A stretch of 64,000 bases of DNA from Sphingobium sufflavum (GTDB taxonomy: Bacteria > Pseudomonadota > Alphaproteobacteria > Sphingomonadales > Sphingomonadaceae), in the NCBI RefSeq assembly GCF_021403115.1, contig NZ_JAJSSH010000013.1, forward strand, positions 50,059 through 114,058, written 5' to 3'. The notes beneath the pieces were generated by a model. The model was not told the DNA's origin. It saw only the letters and a list, made by a program, of their open reading frames with translations, and searched no databases. Shown here piece after piece: positions 34,982 to 44,302 of the stretch. Made by a program: the position numbers and the translations under genes. Numbering within the stretch: position 1 is the stretch's first letter; each line of letters opens with the position of its first letter.

Positions 34982-35055
34982 TCTGGACATTGCGGGAACC
35001 CTCGGCAATTCAGGCGGCCTGGGCCAGTGCGCCACATTGCATCGGGAGTTTTCGC

Positions 35056-35670
35056 ATGGTGAATCGCAGGATCGGAAAGGAAAGTTCAGCGACGCGCCAG
35101 AAGCTTCTCGACGCGGCGGAAAATCTGATGCGGGAGGAGGGTTATGCGCAGGTAACATCCCGCAAACTGGGCCATTATGCGGAGTTGAAGCCGCAGATCG
35201 TCCATTATTATTTCCGCACGATGGATGAATTGTTCGAGGCGCTGTTCCGCCATGTGACGGACAAATATCTCGCCGCCCTGGAGGAGGTGATCGTACAGGA
35301 GAACCCGCTCGCGCGGTTGTTCGAACTGAGCTGCGACACGTCCAATGCGGTGCTGCACATCGAATTTCTGGCGCTGGCCAACCATCGCAAGTCCATGCAT
35401 GGCCTGATCGCCGAATTCGGCCGCACGCTGAACGCGATCGAGGCGAGGGTCATCCGTGAGACGCTGGAAGCGGAAGGGATCGACACTCCGGGCATCGCGC
35501 CGGAGGAATTGTCGACGATTATCGAGACGGTGGCGCGCGGCATGGCCTTTGCGGGCGGCTTCAACGTCGACCGGGTGAGCGCGGCCCGCAAGGCGATAAT
35601 CCGCTGGCTGGAAAATTTTGGATCGACATATCAGAAAATATCGGAGATTAATCGACTCGACGTCGCTTAG
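35056..35670 (+). CDS. TetR-family regulator
   Basis: 204 residues from the ATG at 35056 (GGGAG seven bases upstream); an alternative ATG at 34978 overlaps the HiPIP stop as ATGA. The HTH domain is about residues 15-55: TRQKLLDAAENLMREEGYAQ, VTSRKLGHYAELKPQIVHYY and FRTMDELFEALF, with the usual TetR spacing. The C-terminal part should bind an effector (AFAGGFNVDRVSAARKAIIR). It may control the cytochrome/HiPIP genes upstream or the TonB receptor gene 190 bases downstream; no clear palindrome decides this. Confidence 0.92.
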   Translation: MVNRRIGKESSATRQKLLDAAENLMREEGYAQVTSRKLGHYAELKPQIVHYYFRTMDELFEALFRHVTDKYLAALEEVIVQENPLARLFELSCDTSNAVLHIEFLALANHRKSMHGLIAEFGRTLNAIEARVIRETLEAEGIDTPGIAPEELSTIIETVARGMAFAGGFNVDRVSAARKAIIRWLENFGSTYQKISEINRLDVA

Positions 35671-35859
35671 AGGGCTATCTTCCGGGTTTCGATGTTCCGC
35701 CGGGTCTGGCGGTTGTTGGCAGTCATGCAGTCTGGGGAGACGCATGGCTGCAAGTCACGCAAGAACAGTGCAATCCATAAAATGGATGCATGAAAAGATA
35801 ATCGAAAAATAATGGGAGAATATCCACCTCGATAGAGGGGTGAAGATAGGAGAGGGGTT

Positions 35860-38445
35860 ATGATCATGAATCGCGCTATCTTGCTGGGGGCAGCAAGCAT
35901 CTTGTCGCTGTCGATTCCATCCTTGGCACAGGCCAGGACCGCCGCAGCACAAGAGCAGGCGAAGACACCCCAATCGGATGAACAATCCGCGGCCTCCGAC
36001 GGTCAGGACCAGATCATCATCGTCGAGGCGCGCCGCCGCAACGAGGTGTTGCAGGATGTGCCGCTGACCATCAACGCCGTGACGTCCGAAACCATCGAGA
36101 AGCTGAACCTGCGGAATTTCCAGGAAATCACGTCGGTGGTGCCGGGCCTGTCGCTCAGCCCCAACGCCAATGGCATCGGCTCCAGTTCCTCCATGCGCGG
36201 TGTCAACCAGGACGTGAACGTCTCCGGCGAGAATGGCACGATCCAATTCTATTTCAACGATGCGCCGGTCGGCTCCAACTTCGTGTTGCAGGCGATGTAT
36301 GACCTGGGACAGGTGGAGGTGCTGCGCGGTCCGCAGGGTACGCTGCGCGGACGGGCGACGCCCTCCGGCTCCATCACCGTGGCGCCTCGCCGTCCCGACC
36401 TTAATCAGGCGGGTGGCACGATCATCGGGACGGTCGCGTCGGATGGCGCCGCCAACCTGCAGTTCGGGATCAACGTGCCGATCATTGCGGACAAGCTGGC
36501 GGTCCGCGTCGCAGGCCTGGGCGACCATGGCCGGGGATCGCGCATCAGGAGCGTGAACAGCACCGTCCAGCCGAGGGCCGAGACGGAGTCCATCCGCGTC
36601 AGCGTGCGCGCGGAGCCGATGGACTGGCTGCGTGGCGGTTTCCTCTACCAGAGCTTGCAGGCGACTTCGCGGCAGTTCGACCAGGTGCAGTCCTACAGCA
36701 ATCTGGTGCCGGGCTTCACGCCGGGCATCGACCAGAATATCTCGCCCCTGCCGGCCGGGACGATCCTGGGCAGCGCCGCGCTGACCTCCCCGCGCCTGAA
36801 CAGCGGATTCTTCACGCCGCAAGACCGGGCGGCGGTGACGACCGACCCGCGCACGCTGCGCCAGACCTTCCGCTTCTATGGCTGGAATCTGGGCGTGGAT
36901 TTTGCGGGCCAGACGCTGGTCTATGTCGGTTCGCGGCTGGAAAATGATTTCCGCAACGGCACGAACCAGGATCAGGGCGTCACCTTCCCGGCGCTGCGCC
37001 TGTTCCAGGATGGCAACACCATCTCCAAGGGCAATACCCACGAAATCCGCCTCCAGAATGTGGAGCGGGTCGCCAATCTCTTCGACTATGTCGTCGGCTA
37101 TTTCCGCCAGACCGGCAGCGCGGAAATCAACCTGACCCAGTCGGGCGCCATCCGTGGCTATTTCCCCGTGACCAACGCGCAAGATCCCCGGATTCCGGCA
37201 GGCGTGACAGCCCTGTCCGCCGTCACGGGCGCGATCTTCAACGGCACGCCCATCTATAGCCCGCCCAGCGCATCGACGGAGGAATCCTACTTCGGCAATG
37301 TTGTCGCCTATCTGGGCGAAGGGTTCGAACTGTCCGGCGGCCTGCGCCACATCAAGTTCGACAATGAGACGGACGGCCTGTTCATCAGTTGCACGCGCCA
37401 GACCTATGGCAACGGCACCTGCCGCCGGTCGCCCGGCACGGAAAATGACTATAAGGTCAGCAAGACCATCTACAGCGCGACCGCGCGGTACAAGGTCAAC
37501 GACGACCTGATGGTCTATGCGATGACGGGCACGTCCTTCCGTCCGCCGGTGCGGGCCGTGGGCAATTTCTCCAGCCGCCAGACGGCGTTGGAGCTGAGCC
37601 ATGTCAACCTCGATGCCGAAACGTCGACCTCCTATGAAATCGGCATCAAGTCGCAGTGGTTCGACAAGCGGCTGACCTTCAACCTCACCGGCTATCATCA
37701 GGATTTCAAAAACTATCCGTTCCGCGCCGCGACCGGCATCTATTATATCAACGTCAACAGTTCCGGTCAGGACGAGCGGGGACAGTTCAACTTCGTGTCG
37801 GCGGTGCCGGTCAGCATCAACGGCCTGGAATCGGAAATCACCTTTGCGCCGTCGCGGACGTTCCGCATCACGGCCATCACCAACTATTCGCACAGCAAGA
37901 TCAAGGCGTCGCAGCTGGCCTGTACGGATGTCAATCGCGACGGCATCCCGGACACCGCCGTTCCGACGCTGGGCCAGCTCCAGACCGCCTATCAGGGGGA
38001 GCATCTGGCCGAATGTCCCAGTGCAGGGCAGCCCGCGACCTTCCTGCCGCGTCTCAGCGGATCGGTGCAGGCGGAACTGACGCTGCCGCTCGACAATCGG
38101 TTCGATGGCTATGTGCGCGGCCTGCTCAACTGGCGGGGAGAGGGGTCGACCGATCCCAACAACCCCTATGACGATGTCGGCGCCTATGGGATCTTCAACC
38201 TGTATGCCGGCATCCGTTCGCCCGGCGGCAATTGGGAATTGACCGCGTTCGCCAAGAACCTGTTCAACCTGACCAAGGTCGTTTCCGCCGAAAGCAGCCC
38301 CTACACCACCGCCGTCACCTATGTGAATCTGGGTGCGGGCGGGGCGTTCGGTTCGGCGAGCTACCAGAGCAACTACTCCGGCGTGACGGTGACGCCGCCG
38401 CGCGAATTCGGCCTGACAGCGCGGGTTTCGCTGGGATCGCGTTGA
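35860..38445 (+). CDS. TonB-dependent outer-membrane receptor
   Basis: 861 residues. Signal peptide (AILLGAASILSLSIPSLAQA), TonB-box region near residue 45 (DQIIIVEARRRNEVLQDVPL), plug domain (TSVVPGLSLSPN, QVEVLRGPQGTLRGRATPSG) and a 22-strand barrel ending with the aromatic terminus REFGLTARVSLGSR. GGAGAGGGG lies before the ATG at 35860. The plug aligns well with the receptor at 45250, so both are paralogs and may import related compounds. The next genes (isomerase, PD40 protein) are on the same strand after a terminator. The imported substrate is unknown; it need not be iron. Confidence 0.96.
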   Translation: MIMNRAILLGAASILSLSIPSLAQARTAAAQEQAKTPQSDEQSAASDGQDQIIIVEARRRNEVLQDVPLTINAVTSETIEKLNLRNFQEITSVVPGLSLSPNANGIGSSSSMRGVNQDVNVSGENGTIQFYFNDAPVGSNFVLQAMYDLGQVEVLRGPQGTLRGRATPSGSITVAPRRPDLNQAGGTIIGTVASDGAANLQFGINVPIIADKLAVRVAGLGDHGRGSRIRSVNSTVQPRAETESIRVSVRAEPMDWLRGGFLYQSLQATSRQFDQVQSYSNLVPGFTPGIDQNISPLPAGTILGSAALTSPRLNSGFFTPQDRAAVTTDPRTLRQTFRFYGWNLGVDFAGQTLVYVGSRLENDFRNGTNQDQGVTFPALRLFQDGNTISKGNTHEIRLQNVERVANLFDYVVGYFRQTGSAEINLTQSGAIRGYFPVTNAQDPRIPAGVTALSAVTGAIFNGTPIYSPPSASTEESYFGNVVAYLGEGFELSGGLRHIKFDNETDGLFISCTRQTYGNGTCRRSPGTENDYKVSKTIYSATARYKVNDDLMVYAMTGTSFRPPVRAVGNFSSRQTALELSHVNLDAETSTSYEIGIKSQWFDKRLTFNLTGYHQDFKNYPFRAATGIYYINVNSSGQDERGQFNFVSAVPVSINGLESEITFAPSRTFRITAITNYSHSKIKASQLACTDVNRDGIPDTAVPTLGQLQTAYQGEHLAECPSAGQPATFLPRLSGSVQAELTLPLDNRFDGYVRGLLNWRGEGSTDPNNPYDDVGAYGIFNLYAGIRSPGGNWELTAFAKNLFNLTKVVSAESSPYTTAVTYVNLGAGGAFGSASYQSNYSGVTVTPPREFGLTARVSLGSR

Positions 38446-38451
38446 TCCGGT

Positions 38452-38479
38452 GGGCGGCCCGCCAGTGAGCGGGCCGCCC
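38452..38479 (+). terminator. terminator after TonB receptor gene
   Basis: Perfect 11-bp stem GGGCGGCCCGC / GCGGGCCGCCC with a 6-base loop, followed by CTATTTCTGTCTT. Placed seven bases after the receptor stop; may reduce, not abolish, read-through into the isomerase gene at 38506. Confidence 0.82.
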
Positions 38480-38505
38480 CTATTTCTGTCTTACCGGAGA
38501 ATGAA

Positions 38506-39477
38506 ATGACCAACGTCAGTCGTCGCGCAATCCTGGGCGGGTTGGGCGCTGTCGGCCTTGCCGCCACGATGGGCGGCATATCCCCGGCGGCCCGCAGCCG
38601 TCCGCCGTTCTTCCAAAGGATCGGGCGGCCCATCGGATTGCAACTCTACACATTGGGCGACGGCATCGGGCGCGATCTGGATGCGACCTTCGCCAGTGTC
38701 GCGGCCATCGGCTATCGCGAGGTCGAACTGCCCAGCCTGCTCGGTCGCCAGCCGGCGGAGATCGCCGCGGCGGCACGGCGCGCCGGCATCAGCATCACCA
38801 GTCTCCACCTGCCGCTGTTGACCAAGGGCAGCCCCAACGGCCTGTCCATGGCCAGCGATGCGGCGAAGATCGCGGACAGCCTGGGCGTGCTGGGGGCGAA
38901 ATGGGCGGTGGCGCCGATCCTGTTGTTCCCGGACGGGTTCCGGCCCAATCCGGGCGAAAGCATGCCGATGGCGATCAGTCGATCGGTCGCGGCGGCGGGT
39001 GAAGATATATGGAAGCGGACGGCCGCGCTGCTCAATGACAAGGGCCGCGCGCTCAAGCCGCTGGGCATCGGCGTCGGCTATCATAATCACAATGTCGAGT
39101 TCGCGTCGGTGGGCCGGACGACCGGATGGGAGATATTGTGGCGGGAGACCGATCCCGCGCTGGTCAGTTTCGAGGTCGATACAGGCTGGATCGTGGCGGC
39201 GGGCATGGACCCGGTGCAGTTCCTGCGCGCCCACCACGGCCGGATCAGGCAGTTGCACGTCAAGGATGTCGCCGCCGGAACCACGCCCAACTTCACGATC
39301 GCGATGAACCCGACCGAGGTGGGCAGCGGCACGGTGGACTGGGCCAGGCTGCTGCCGGAGGCGCATCGCGCCGGGGTTCGGCATTTCTATGTCGAGCAGG
39401 AGCCGCCCTTTGCCATTCCCCGGCTGGAGGCGGCGACGCGATCCTACGCTTTCCTCTCGAAACTCTCTGCGCGCTGA
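38506..39477 (+). CDS. Tat-exported sugar phosphate isomerase/epimerase-like TIM barrel
   Basis: 323 residues with a Tat signal (SRRAILGGLGAVGLAATMGG). The rest is a xylose-isomerase-like TIM barrel (IolE/hydroxypyruvate-isomerase group). Probable metal ligands are in YREVELPSLLG (Glu), GVGYHNHNVEF, VSFEVDTGWIVAAG (Glu/Asp), RQLHVKDVAAG (His) and FYVEQEPP (Glu). Export makes a classical sugar-phosphate role unlikely; secreted relatives occur with glycoside-degrading genes and may act on oxidised sugars. TACCGGAGAATGAA gives a suitable ribosome site before the ATG. It sits between a TonB receptor and a PD40 protein. Confidence 0.9.
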   Translation: MTNVSRRAILGGLGAVGLAATMGGISPAARSRPPFFQRIGRPIGLQLYTLGDGIGRDLDATFASVAAIGYREVELPSLLGRQPAEIAAAARRAGISITSLHLPLLTKGSPNGLSMASDAAKIADSLGVLGAKWAVAPILLFPDGFRPNPGESMPMAISRSVAAAGEDIWKRTAALLNDKGRALKPLGIGVGYHNHNVEFASVGRTTGWEILWRETDPALVSFEVDTGWIVAAGMDPVQFLRAHHGRIRQLHVKDVAAGTTPNFTIAMNPTEVGSGTVDWARLLPEAHRAGVRHFYVEQEPPFAIPRLEAATRSYAFLSKLSAR

Positions 39478-39527
39478 GGCTGGTGCGGCCACCCTCAGTC
39501 CTCTCCCTGACATCAAGAGGTTTCTTC

Positions 39528-40565
39528 ATGGTTCGATTGTTTCGGCGCGCTCTTCTGCTGGGCGCAATGCTCCTGCCCGGATGGGCGGCCCATGGCCAGC
39601 CGCTCCCGGCCGAACGCAGTGTGGACACGGCCACTGTCCTCTCCTCCTTCGGCGGGCGCGCCGCCTTTTCGCCCGATGGCAGGAAAATCGCCTTTGTCGG
39701 CAAGACGTATGGCGACGCCTATGAGATCGACATTGCGACCCGTAAGGTCCGCAACCTGACGCGGCACATGCCGCATCTGGGCATCATGCGTATCCAGTAT
39801 CTGCCCAGCGGCGACTTCCTCGTCACCGCGCCCCGGCACAACAGTGGCCCGAATGTGCGCGCCCATCTGGAGATGTGGATACTCGACAAGAGCCTGTCGG
39901 GAGGGCTTCAGCCGCTGGGCGAGGCGGTGTTCGAGGGGATCGCGGTTTCGCGCAAGCGCAACCTGATCGCCTGGACCACCATCGAACCGGCCCTGAAGCC
40001 TGCCGAAAACTGGCAACTGGCCTTCATCCGCCCGACGAAGCGGTACGTGGCGGAGATCGTCTATCGCAACGGGACGCCAGCGATCGCCAACAAGCGGGAG
40101 ATCATGGCGACCCTGCCCAAGGAATGTGGCTTTATCGAACCGCAGGACTTTCGCGCGAACGATGAAGAGCTTGTCTATTCCTGCATGGGATCGGTCAGGG
40201 CGGGCGACTTCACCATCTCCGTGATGGGCAACCGGATCGCGACCAACGAGAATATCGTCTATCTGAGCCAGCCTGGCCGCTACAATGAAGTGGAGGGCAT
40301 TGCCCCCGACGGATCATGGGCTGCGGTCGAATGTGGCCAGCAGGACAAGCCGGGGCTGCCGGCCCTGGACATCTGCGCGCTGGAACTCCGGCCGGGGGGC
40401 ACGGTCAGCCGGATGGTCGTCGGGACAAAGCCGGGCAGCAGCGCCGACATCAGCAATCCCGTCGTCAGCCCCGACGGCCAATGGATGGCGTTCCAGCGGT
40501 CGGACAGCGGCAGCGGGGAAATCGGCGAAGGCTATGGACTGCTCATGACGAAGATCGCCCGCTGA
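39528..40565 (+). CDS. secreted TolB/PD40-like beta-propeller protein
   Basis: 345 residues from the ATG at 39528 with AAGAGG upstream. Signal peptide (MVRLFRRALLLGAMLLPGWA then AHGQ). PD40-type blades are visible: GGRAAFSPDGRKIAFVGKTY, YEIDIATRKVRNLT, EGIAPDGSWAAVECGQQ and NPVVSPDGQWMAFQRSDSGS. Four Cys in the middle may form disulfides (KECGFIEP, YSCMGS, VECGQ, DICALEL). No protease domain follows, so it is a stand-alone periplasmic propeller, perhaps a carbohydrate binder. Located 50 bases after the isomerase gene, likely the same operon. Confidence 0.85.
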   Translation: MVRLFRRALLLGAMLLPGWAAHGQPLPAERSVDTATVLSSFGGRAAFSPDGRKIAFVGKTYGDAYEIDIATRKVRNLTRHMPHLGIMRIQYLPSGDFLVTAPRHNSGPNVRAHLEMWILDKSLSGGLQPLGEAVFEGIAVSRKRNLIAWTTIEPALKPAENWQLAFIRPTKRYVAEIVYRNGTPAIANKREIMATLPKECGFIEPQDFRANDEELVYSCMGSVRAGDFTISVMGNRIATNENIVYLSQPGRYNEVEGIAPDGSWAAVECGQQDKPGLPALDICALELRPGGTVSRMVVGTKPGSSADISNPVVSPDGQWMAFQRSDSGSGEIGEGYGLLMTKIAR

Positions 40566-40596
40566 TCGTCCGGCAGTCGTGAGCGATCCCCATCCG

Positions 40597-40617
40597 CCCC
40601 GGCGCTGACAGCCGGGG
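40597..40617 (+). terminator. hairpin after PD40 gene
   Basis: Stem CCCCGGC / GCCGGGG with a 7-base loop, 30 bases after the stop; no T-run. Three bases later a weak variant of the cluster palindrome begins (GATGCGA at 40620). Confidence 0.5.
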
Positions 40618-40673
40618 AAGATGCGACACTATCGTCTCATTTTAGCGCCTTGACGCTGGTGGACGTTGCGGAC

Positions 40674-40694
40674 TACGCGACGAATAATCGCATA
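40674..40694. promoter_or_regulatory. cluster palindrome before P450 (40738)
   Basis: TACGCGA-N7-TCGCATA, one base off the ideal motif, 44 bases before the P450 GTG. A TTGACG box at 40650-40655 lies 18 bases upstream, so the site would cover the -10 region of a promoter there. Confidence 0.68.
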
Positions 40695-40737
40695 GTTATT
40701 GGCGCCCCGGATTCGGGCGCGCGAGAGGAGACATATC

Positions 40738-42297
40738 GTGCAGCCATTGGAAGACCGGGACTATTTCACCGACTATGAAATCCTGAAGGAGCCGTACGCC
40801 TTTTTCGAGGCGGTGCGGGCGAAGGGGCCGATCTATCAGCCGCCGGGCAAGGATTATCTGATCGTCACGGGTTTTGAGGAGACGCTGGAAGTCCTCAAGA
40901 ACAACGCCGATTTCTCCGCGATCATCGGTCTGGCGGGCGCGGCGGCCCCCTTGCCCTTCACCCCCACCGGCTCCGACATCACCGAGCAGGTCGAAGCGCA
41001 TCGCGACCAGTTCCTGGGCGGCGAATTGCTCGTCAATTATGACGATGACCAGCATACGCGCGTCCGGACGCTCCTCAATCGCCTGTTCACGCCGTCGCGG
41101 CTGAAGAAGAATGAGGAGTTCATCGACGATTTCTCCGACCGGATCATCCGCGAGATGGTCGCCAAGGGCGGTTGCGAACTCATCAAGGAAGTCGCGACGC
41201 CGTTCGTGACGCTGGTCATCGCGGACCTGCTGGGCGTTCCCGCCGAAGACCGCCAGATGTTCATGGATGTCATCGAGGCCGCGCCCGCACCGGGCAATCT
41301 GGAGTCCGCCAAGAACGACTTCAGCTCGCCCGACCACCCGCTGGTCGTCATGGGCGGCTATTTCGCCGGCTATGTGCAGGACCGCCGCGAGACGCCGCGC
41401 GAGGATATTCTCACCGAACTGTCTCTCGCGACTTTCCCGGACGGCTCCCTGCCCGATCTGGTCGAGATCGTGAAGATGACCACCTTCCTGTTCGGCGCAG
41501 GGCAGGACACCAGCGCCAAGCTGCTGGGCAACTCCATCCGCTACATCACCGACCAGCCGGGCCTGCAGGACAAGCTGCGCGCCGACCCCAAGCTGATCCC
41601 GCAACTGATCGAGGAAGTCCTGCGCCTGGAAGGCTCGACCAAGCAGACCGCGCGTCTGGCGCGCAAGGACACCAAGATCGGCGACCGCGACGTGCCCGCC
41701 GGGACGAAGGTGCTGGTGGCGATCTCCGCCGCCAACCGCGACCCCGATCGTTGGGAAGAGCCGACCAAGTTCGTGCTCGACCGCCCCAAGATCAAGGAGC
41801 ATCTGGCGTTCGGGCGCGGCAAGCATGTCTGCGCGGGCGCCCCGCTGGCCCGTGTCGAGGTGCGGGTGCTGCTGGAGAAGCTGCTGGCCTATACGTCCAA
41901 TATCGAACTGGTCGAGGAGAAGCATGGCACCGCGGACAACCGCAAGCTGGACTTTGAGCCGAGCTTCATCATCCGTGGCCTTTCGGAACTGCATGTCCGC
42001 CTGACCCCCGCCGTGGGGCTGGACCTGTCGACCGTTGCCCCCGCCACGCCGGTCGTCGAGCAGGCGCAGCCCGTCGCGGGCAACGCGGGCCTGTCCACCG
42101 GCAAGACGAAGATCGGCGATCTGCTGAAGAACCCCGACGCGCGGGCGGTGCTGGACAAGCACTTCCCCGGCATGACGGCGGACAAGCGCATCGCGATGGC
42201 CAAGGGCATGACGCTGCGGTCCGTCCAGAAGTTCGCGCCGGGCCAGTTCAGCAACGAAGCCCTGGACGCTGTCGACGTCGATCTGGCGCAGATCTGA
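40738..42297 (+). CDS. cytochrome P450 with C-terminal extra domain
   Basis: 519 residues from GTG 40738 (GAGAGGAG upstream; protein begins MQPLEDRDYFTDYEI). The P450 part, about residues 1-425, has AGQDTS (254-259), EEVLRLEG with Glu293/Arg296 and FGRGKHVCAGAP with heme Cys365, and aligns without gaps to the P450 at 59093, with roughly three quarters of positions identical by eye. A Pro/Ala/Val linker (about 430-450) leads to an 80-residue domain with IGDLLKNPDARAVLDKHFPG and MAKGMTLRSVQKFAP. The same domain makes up the secreted protein at 47871. The SDR gene at 42357 follows directly. Controlled probably through the palindrome at 40674. Confidence 0.95.
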   Translation: MQPLEDRDYFTDYEILKEPYAFFEAVRAKGPIYQPPGKDYLIVTGFEETLEVLKNNADFSAIIGLAGAAAPLPFTPTGSDITEQVEAHRDQFLGGELLVNYDDDQHTRVRTLLNRLFTPSRLKKNEEFIDDFSDRIIREMVAKGGCELIKEVATPFVTLVIADLLGVPAEDRQMFMDVIEAAPAPGNLESAKNDFSSPDHPLVVMGGYFAGYVQDRRETPREDILTELSLATFPDGSLPDLVEIVKMTTFLFGAGQDTSAKLLGNSIRYITDQPGLQDKLRADPKLIPQLIEEVLRLEGSTKQTARLARKDTKIGDRDVPAGTKVLVAISAANRDPDRWEEPTKFVLDRPKIKEHLAFGRGKHVCAGAPLARVEVRVLLEKLLAYTSNIELVEEKHGTADNRKLDFEPSFIIRGLSELHVRLTPAVGLDLSTVAPATPVVEQAQPVAGNAGLSTGKTKIGDLLKNPDARAVLDKHFPGMTADKRIAMAKGMTLRSVQKFAPGQFSNEALDAVDVDLAQI

Positions 42298-42304
42298 AGC
42301 GACT

Positions 42305-42333
42305 GGCGGCCCCGTCATCACGGCGGGGCCGCC
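42305..42333 (+). terminator. hairpin between P450 and SDR genes
   Basis: Perfect 10-bp stem GGCGGCCCCG / CGGGGCCGCC with a 9-base loop and no T-run. Within an apparent operon it may act as an RNA-stability element or partial terminator. Confidence 0.55.
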
Positions 42334-42356
42334 TGAATAACGGCAGGGAGAGAGAT

Positions 42357-43109
42357 ATGGGTACGGATCGGGTTGTCGTCGTCACCGGCGGCGCGTCGGG
42401 GATCGGGCTGGGCGTCACGCAGCTTTTCGCGCGCAAGGGGCATGCTGTCGCGATGCTCGACCTTCAGGATGCGGCGCTGGAGAAGGAAGGCGCGGCCTTG
42501 CGCGCGGAGGGCCTGAATGTGCTGGCCCGGCGGGTCGATGTGTCGAACCGGGAGGATGTGGAGGCCGCCTATGCCGCCATCCGCGAGACGCTCGGTCCCA
42601 TTGCCATCGTCGTGGCGAATGCGGGCATTTCCGAAGGCATCGCGTTCAAGGACGTGACGGTCCCGATCTGGCAGCGAATGATCGACATCAACCTGACCGG
42701 CGTGTTCCACACGGTGCAGGCGGCCCTGCCTGACATGGTCGAGGCGCAATGGGGCCGGGTCATCACCATCTCCTCCCACGCGGCTCAGTCGGGCGCGGCG
42801 GATCGCGCCCATTATTCCGCCGCCAAGGCCGGTGTCATCGGGCTGACGCGGGCGCTGGCGCGGGAATATGCGGCGCAGGGCATCACCGTGAACACGATCC
42901 CGCCGTCGGTCGTCGCCACGCCGATGGCGGAGCAGGGAATTGCGGCAGGCACTTTCCCGCCGCTGGACGTGATCGCGCAGCATATTCCCATTCCACGCGC
43001 CGGAACGCCGCACGACATCGCCGCGGCGTGCGAATATCTGGCGTCCGATGGCGCCAGCTATGTCACGGGCGTGGTTCTGCCGGTCAATGGCGGCATGTTC
43101 ATCGGTTGA
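42357..43109 (+). CDS. SDR-family oxidoreductase, copy 1
   Basis: 250-residue classical SDR. Motifs: VVTGGASGIGLGVTQLFARK for NAD(P), VANAGISEGIAF, Ser in ITISSHAAQSG, Tyr and Lys in HYSAAKAGVIGLT, PPSVVATPM, and a C-terminal VTGVVLPVNGGMFIG. AGGGAGAGAG precedes the ATG. It is the P450's downstream neighbour, so it may oxidise the hydroxyl group that the P450 introduces. A second copy starts at 63574; the two proteins are close relatives, and their DNA becomes almost identical from 42657 on. Confidence 0.95.
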   Translation: MGTDRVVVVTGGASGIGLGVTQLFARKGHAVAMLDLQDAALEKEGAALRAEGLNVLARRVDVSNREDVEAAYAAIRETLGPIAIVVANAGISEGIAFKDVTVPIWQRMIDINLTGVFHTVQAALPDMVEAQWGRVITISSHAAQSGAADRAHYSAAKAGVIGLTRALAREYAAQGITVNTIPPSVVATPMAEQGIAAGTFPPLDVIAQHIPIPRAGTPHDIAAACEYLASDGASYVTGVVLPVNGGMFIG

Positions 43110-43290
43110 CGCTCCTGCGCCTTTCCGCGCGGTTTGGTGGGGAATGATGCAAATCTGTGGCCGGGCGTGCGGGGGTGTCTTCCGCGCTGCCCGGCCCTTT
43201 TCGTGAGCAGGGGAGGCGGGGCGGGTTTGAGGCCCGGCCCGGGGGCGACCGGGACGTTTCTCCTGTTGGAGGCAGGGGAAAGGGGCGGGA

Positions 43291-44217
43291 TCAGGTCTGG
43301 GGGAGGGCGAACCGCTGGCGGGTCGAGCGGCCTGCCGCGCGCACCTTTGCAACCTCCGCCTCCTCGATAAGGGACAGGAATTGGGCCAGAATGGCGCCGA
43401 GATGGGCACGGATCGCATCGCGCGCGAGCGGCGCATCGCGAAGACGCAGCGCCTGGACCACCGCCTGATGCCGGTTTTCGCCGGGAGTGCCTGCCCGCTG
43501 TGCCGGAGCCGACTGGCCCGGACCGGACAGAGCGGAACCCGGCTGGCCAAATCCCGATGACAGGCGATGCTCCGCCACGGGTCGGTCCAGCGCCTGCCAG
43601 AGATTGTCGATGATGGAGAGCAGCGTGGCGTTGCCGGTCGCGTGCGCGATCAGGAGATGGAATTTGCGTTCCGACGCCTCGAACGGGCTGGCATGGGAGT
43701 CCGCGTCATCGAGTTGCCGGGCGACCCGGTCCAGCTCGGCAAGCTCGCCATCCCCGATGTTGAGGGCGGCGAGGGTCGCCGCTTCCCCCTCGATCAACAG
43801 GCACGCCTGAAGCCGTTCGAGCACGCCCGTGTCGGGATCGGGGGGCGATCGACGGGACGGGATGGCCACCACATGCGCGCCCGCGCCGGGCCGAATATCG
43901 AGATAGCCCCTGGTCTCCAGCGCGATCAGCGCCTCGCGAATCGTCGGGCGACTCACCGCCAACAACTTGCCCAATGCCCGTTCGGACGGAAGCCGATCGC
44001 CCACCACCCATTTTCCGTCCGCGATTTGGTCATACAAATTTTGCGCGACGATCCAGAAAAGCCGGGAGTCCCTGTCCAGCGGTGCGAGAGGATCGTCGGG
44101 AGAAGCATTATCCATCTGATAATCCTGCATATTGAAGGAAGGCTCCCCGCCATGATCGTCCGCGCCCTCGCTTCCCGGCCGGATTTTCGGAGCGGAAAAG
44201 CGGGACGATAAACGCAT
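43291..44217 (-). CDS. GntR/FadR-family transcriptional regulator
   Basis: N-terminal winged HTH: LYDQIADGKWVVGDRLPSER, ALGKLLAVSRPTIREALIAL and ETRGYLDIRPGAGAHVV. C-terminal FCD-type helical effector domain: LQACLLIEGEAATLAALNIG, FEASERKFHLLIAHATGN, with the His residues typical of metal/ligand binding in FadR-type regulators, ending RDAIRAHLGAILAQFLSL. The start is uncertain: ATG 44217 (AAGG upstream) is used, ATG 44115 with AGGA seven bases upstream is an equally good choice, TTG 44256 less so. Two cluster palindromes lie at 44259-44302 just before it, suggesting autoregulation and control of the whole regulon. Confidence 0.93.
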   Translation of the reverse strand: MRLSSRFSAPKIRPGSEGADDHGGEPSFNMQDYQMDNASPDDPLAPLDRDSRLFWIVAQNLYDQIADGKWVVGDRLPSERALGKLLAVSRPTIREALIALETRGYLDIRPGAGAHVVAIPSRRSPPDPDTGVLERLQACLLIEGEAATLAALNIGDGELAELDRVARQLDDADSHASPFEASERKFHLLIAHATGNATLLSIIDNLWQALDRPVAEHRLSSGFGQPGSALSGPGQSAPAQRAGTPGENRHQAVVQALRLRDAPLARDAIRAHLGAILAQFLSLIEEAEVAKVRAAGRSTRQRFALPQT

Positions 44218-44258
44218 TAAATATGCCTTACCGATTGACGGATACGGCCTTGCCAATC

Positions 44259-44302
44259 TATGCGACTAAATATCGCAGAGCAATGCGATTATAAATCGCG
44301 TT
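44259..44302. promoter_or_regulatory. two cluster palindromes before the GntR gene
   Basis: TATGCGA-N7-TCGCAGA (44259-44279) and AATGCGA-N7-TCGCGTT (44282-44302), starts 23 bp apart, about two helical turns. They begin 42 bases upstream of the GntR start and could also control the genes to the right (44703, 45250). Confidence 0.7.

Noticed and set aside
35768..35792. Inverted repeat ATCCAT-N3-ATGGAT before the TonB receptor at 35860 as a TetR operator
   Set aside because: Short arms, imperfect beyond six bases, and no second copy; not enough to claim.
35755..38004. 749-residue minus-strand frame antisense to the TonB receptor
   Set aside because: Composition is typical of a GC shadow; the plus-strand receptor is unambiguous.
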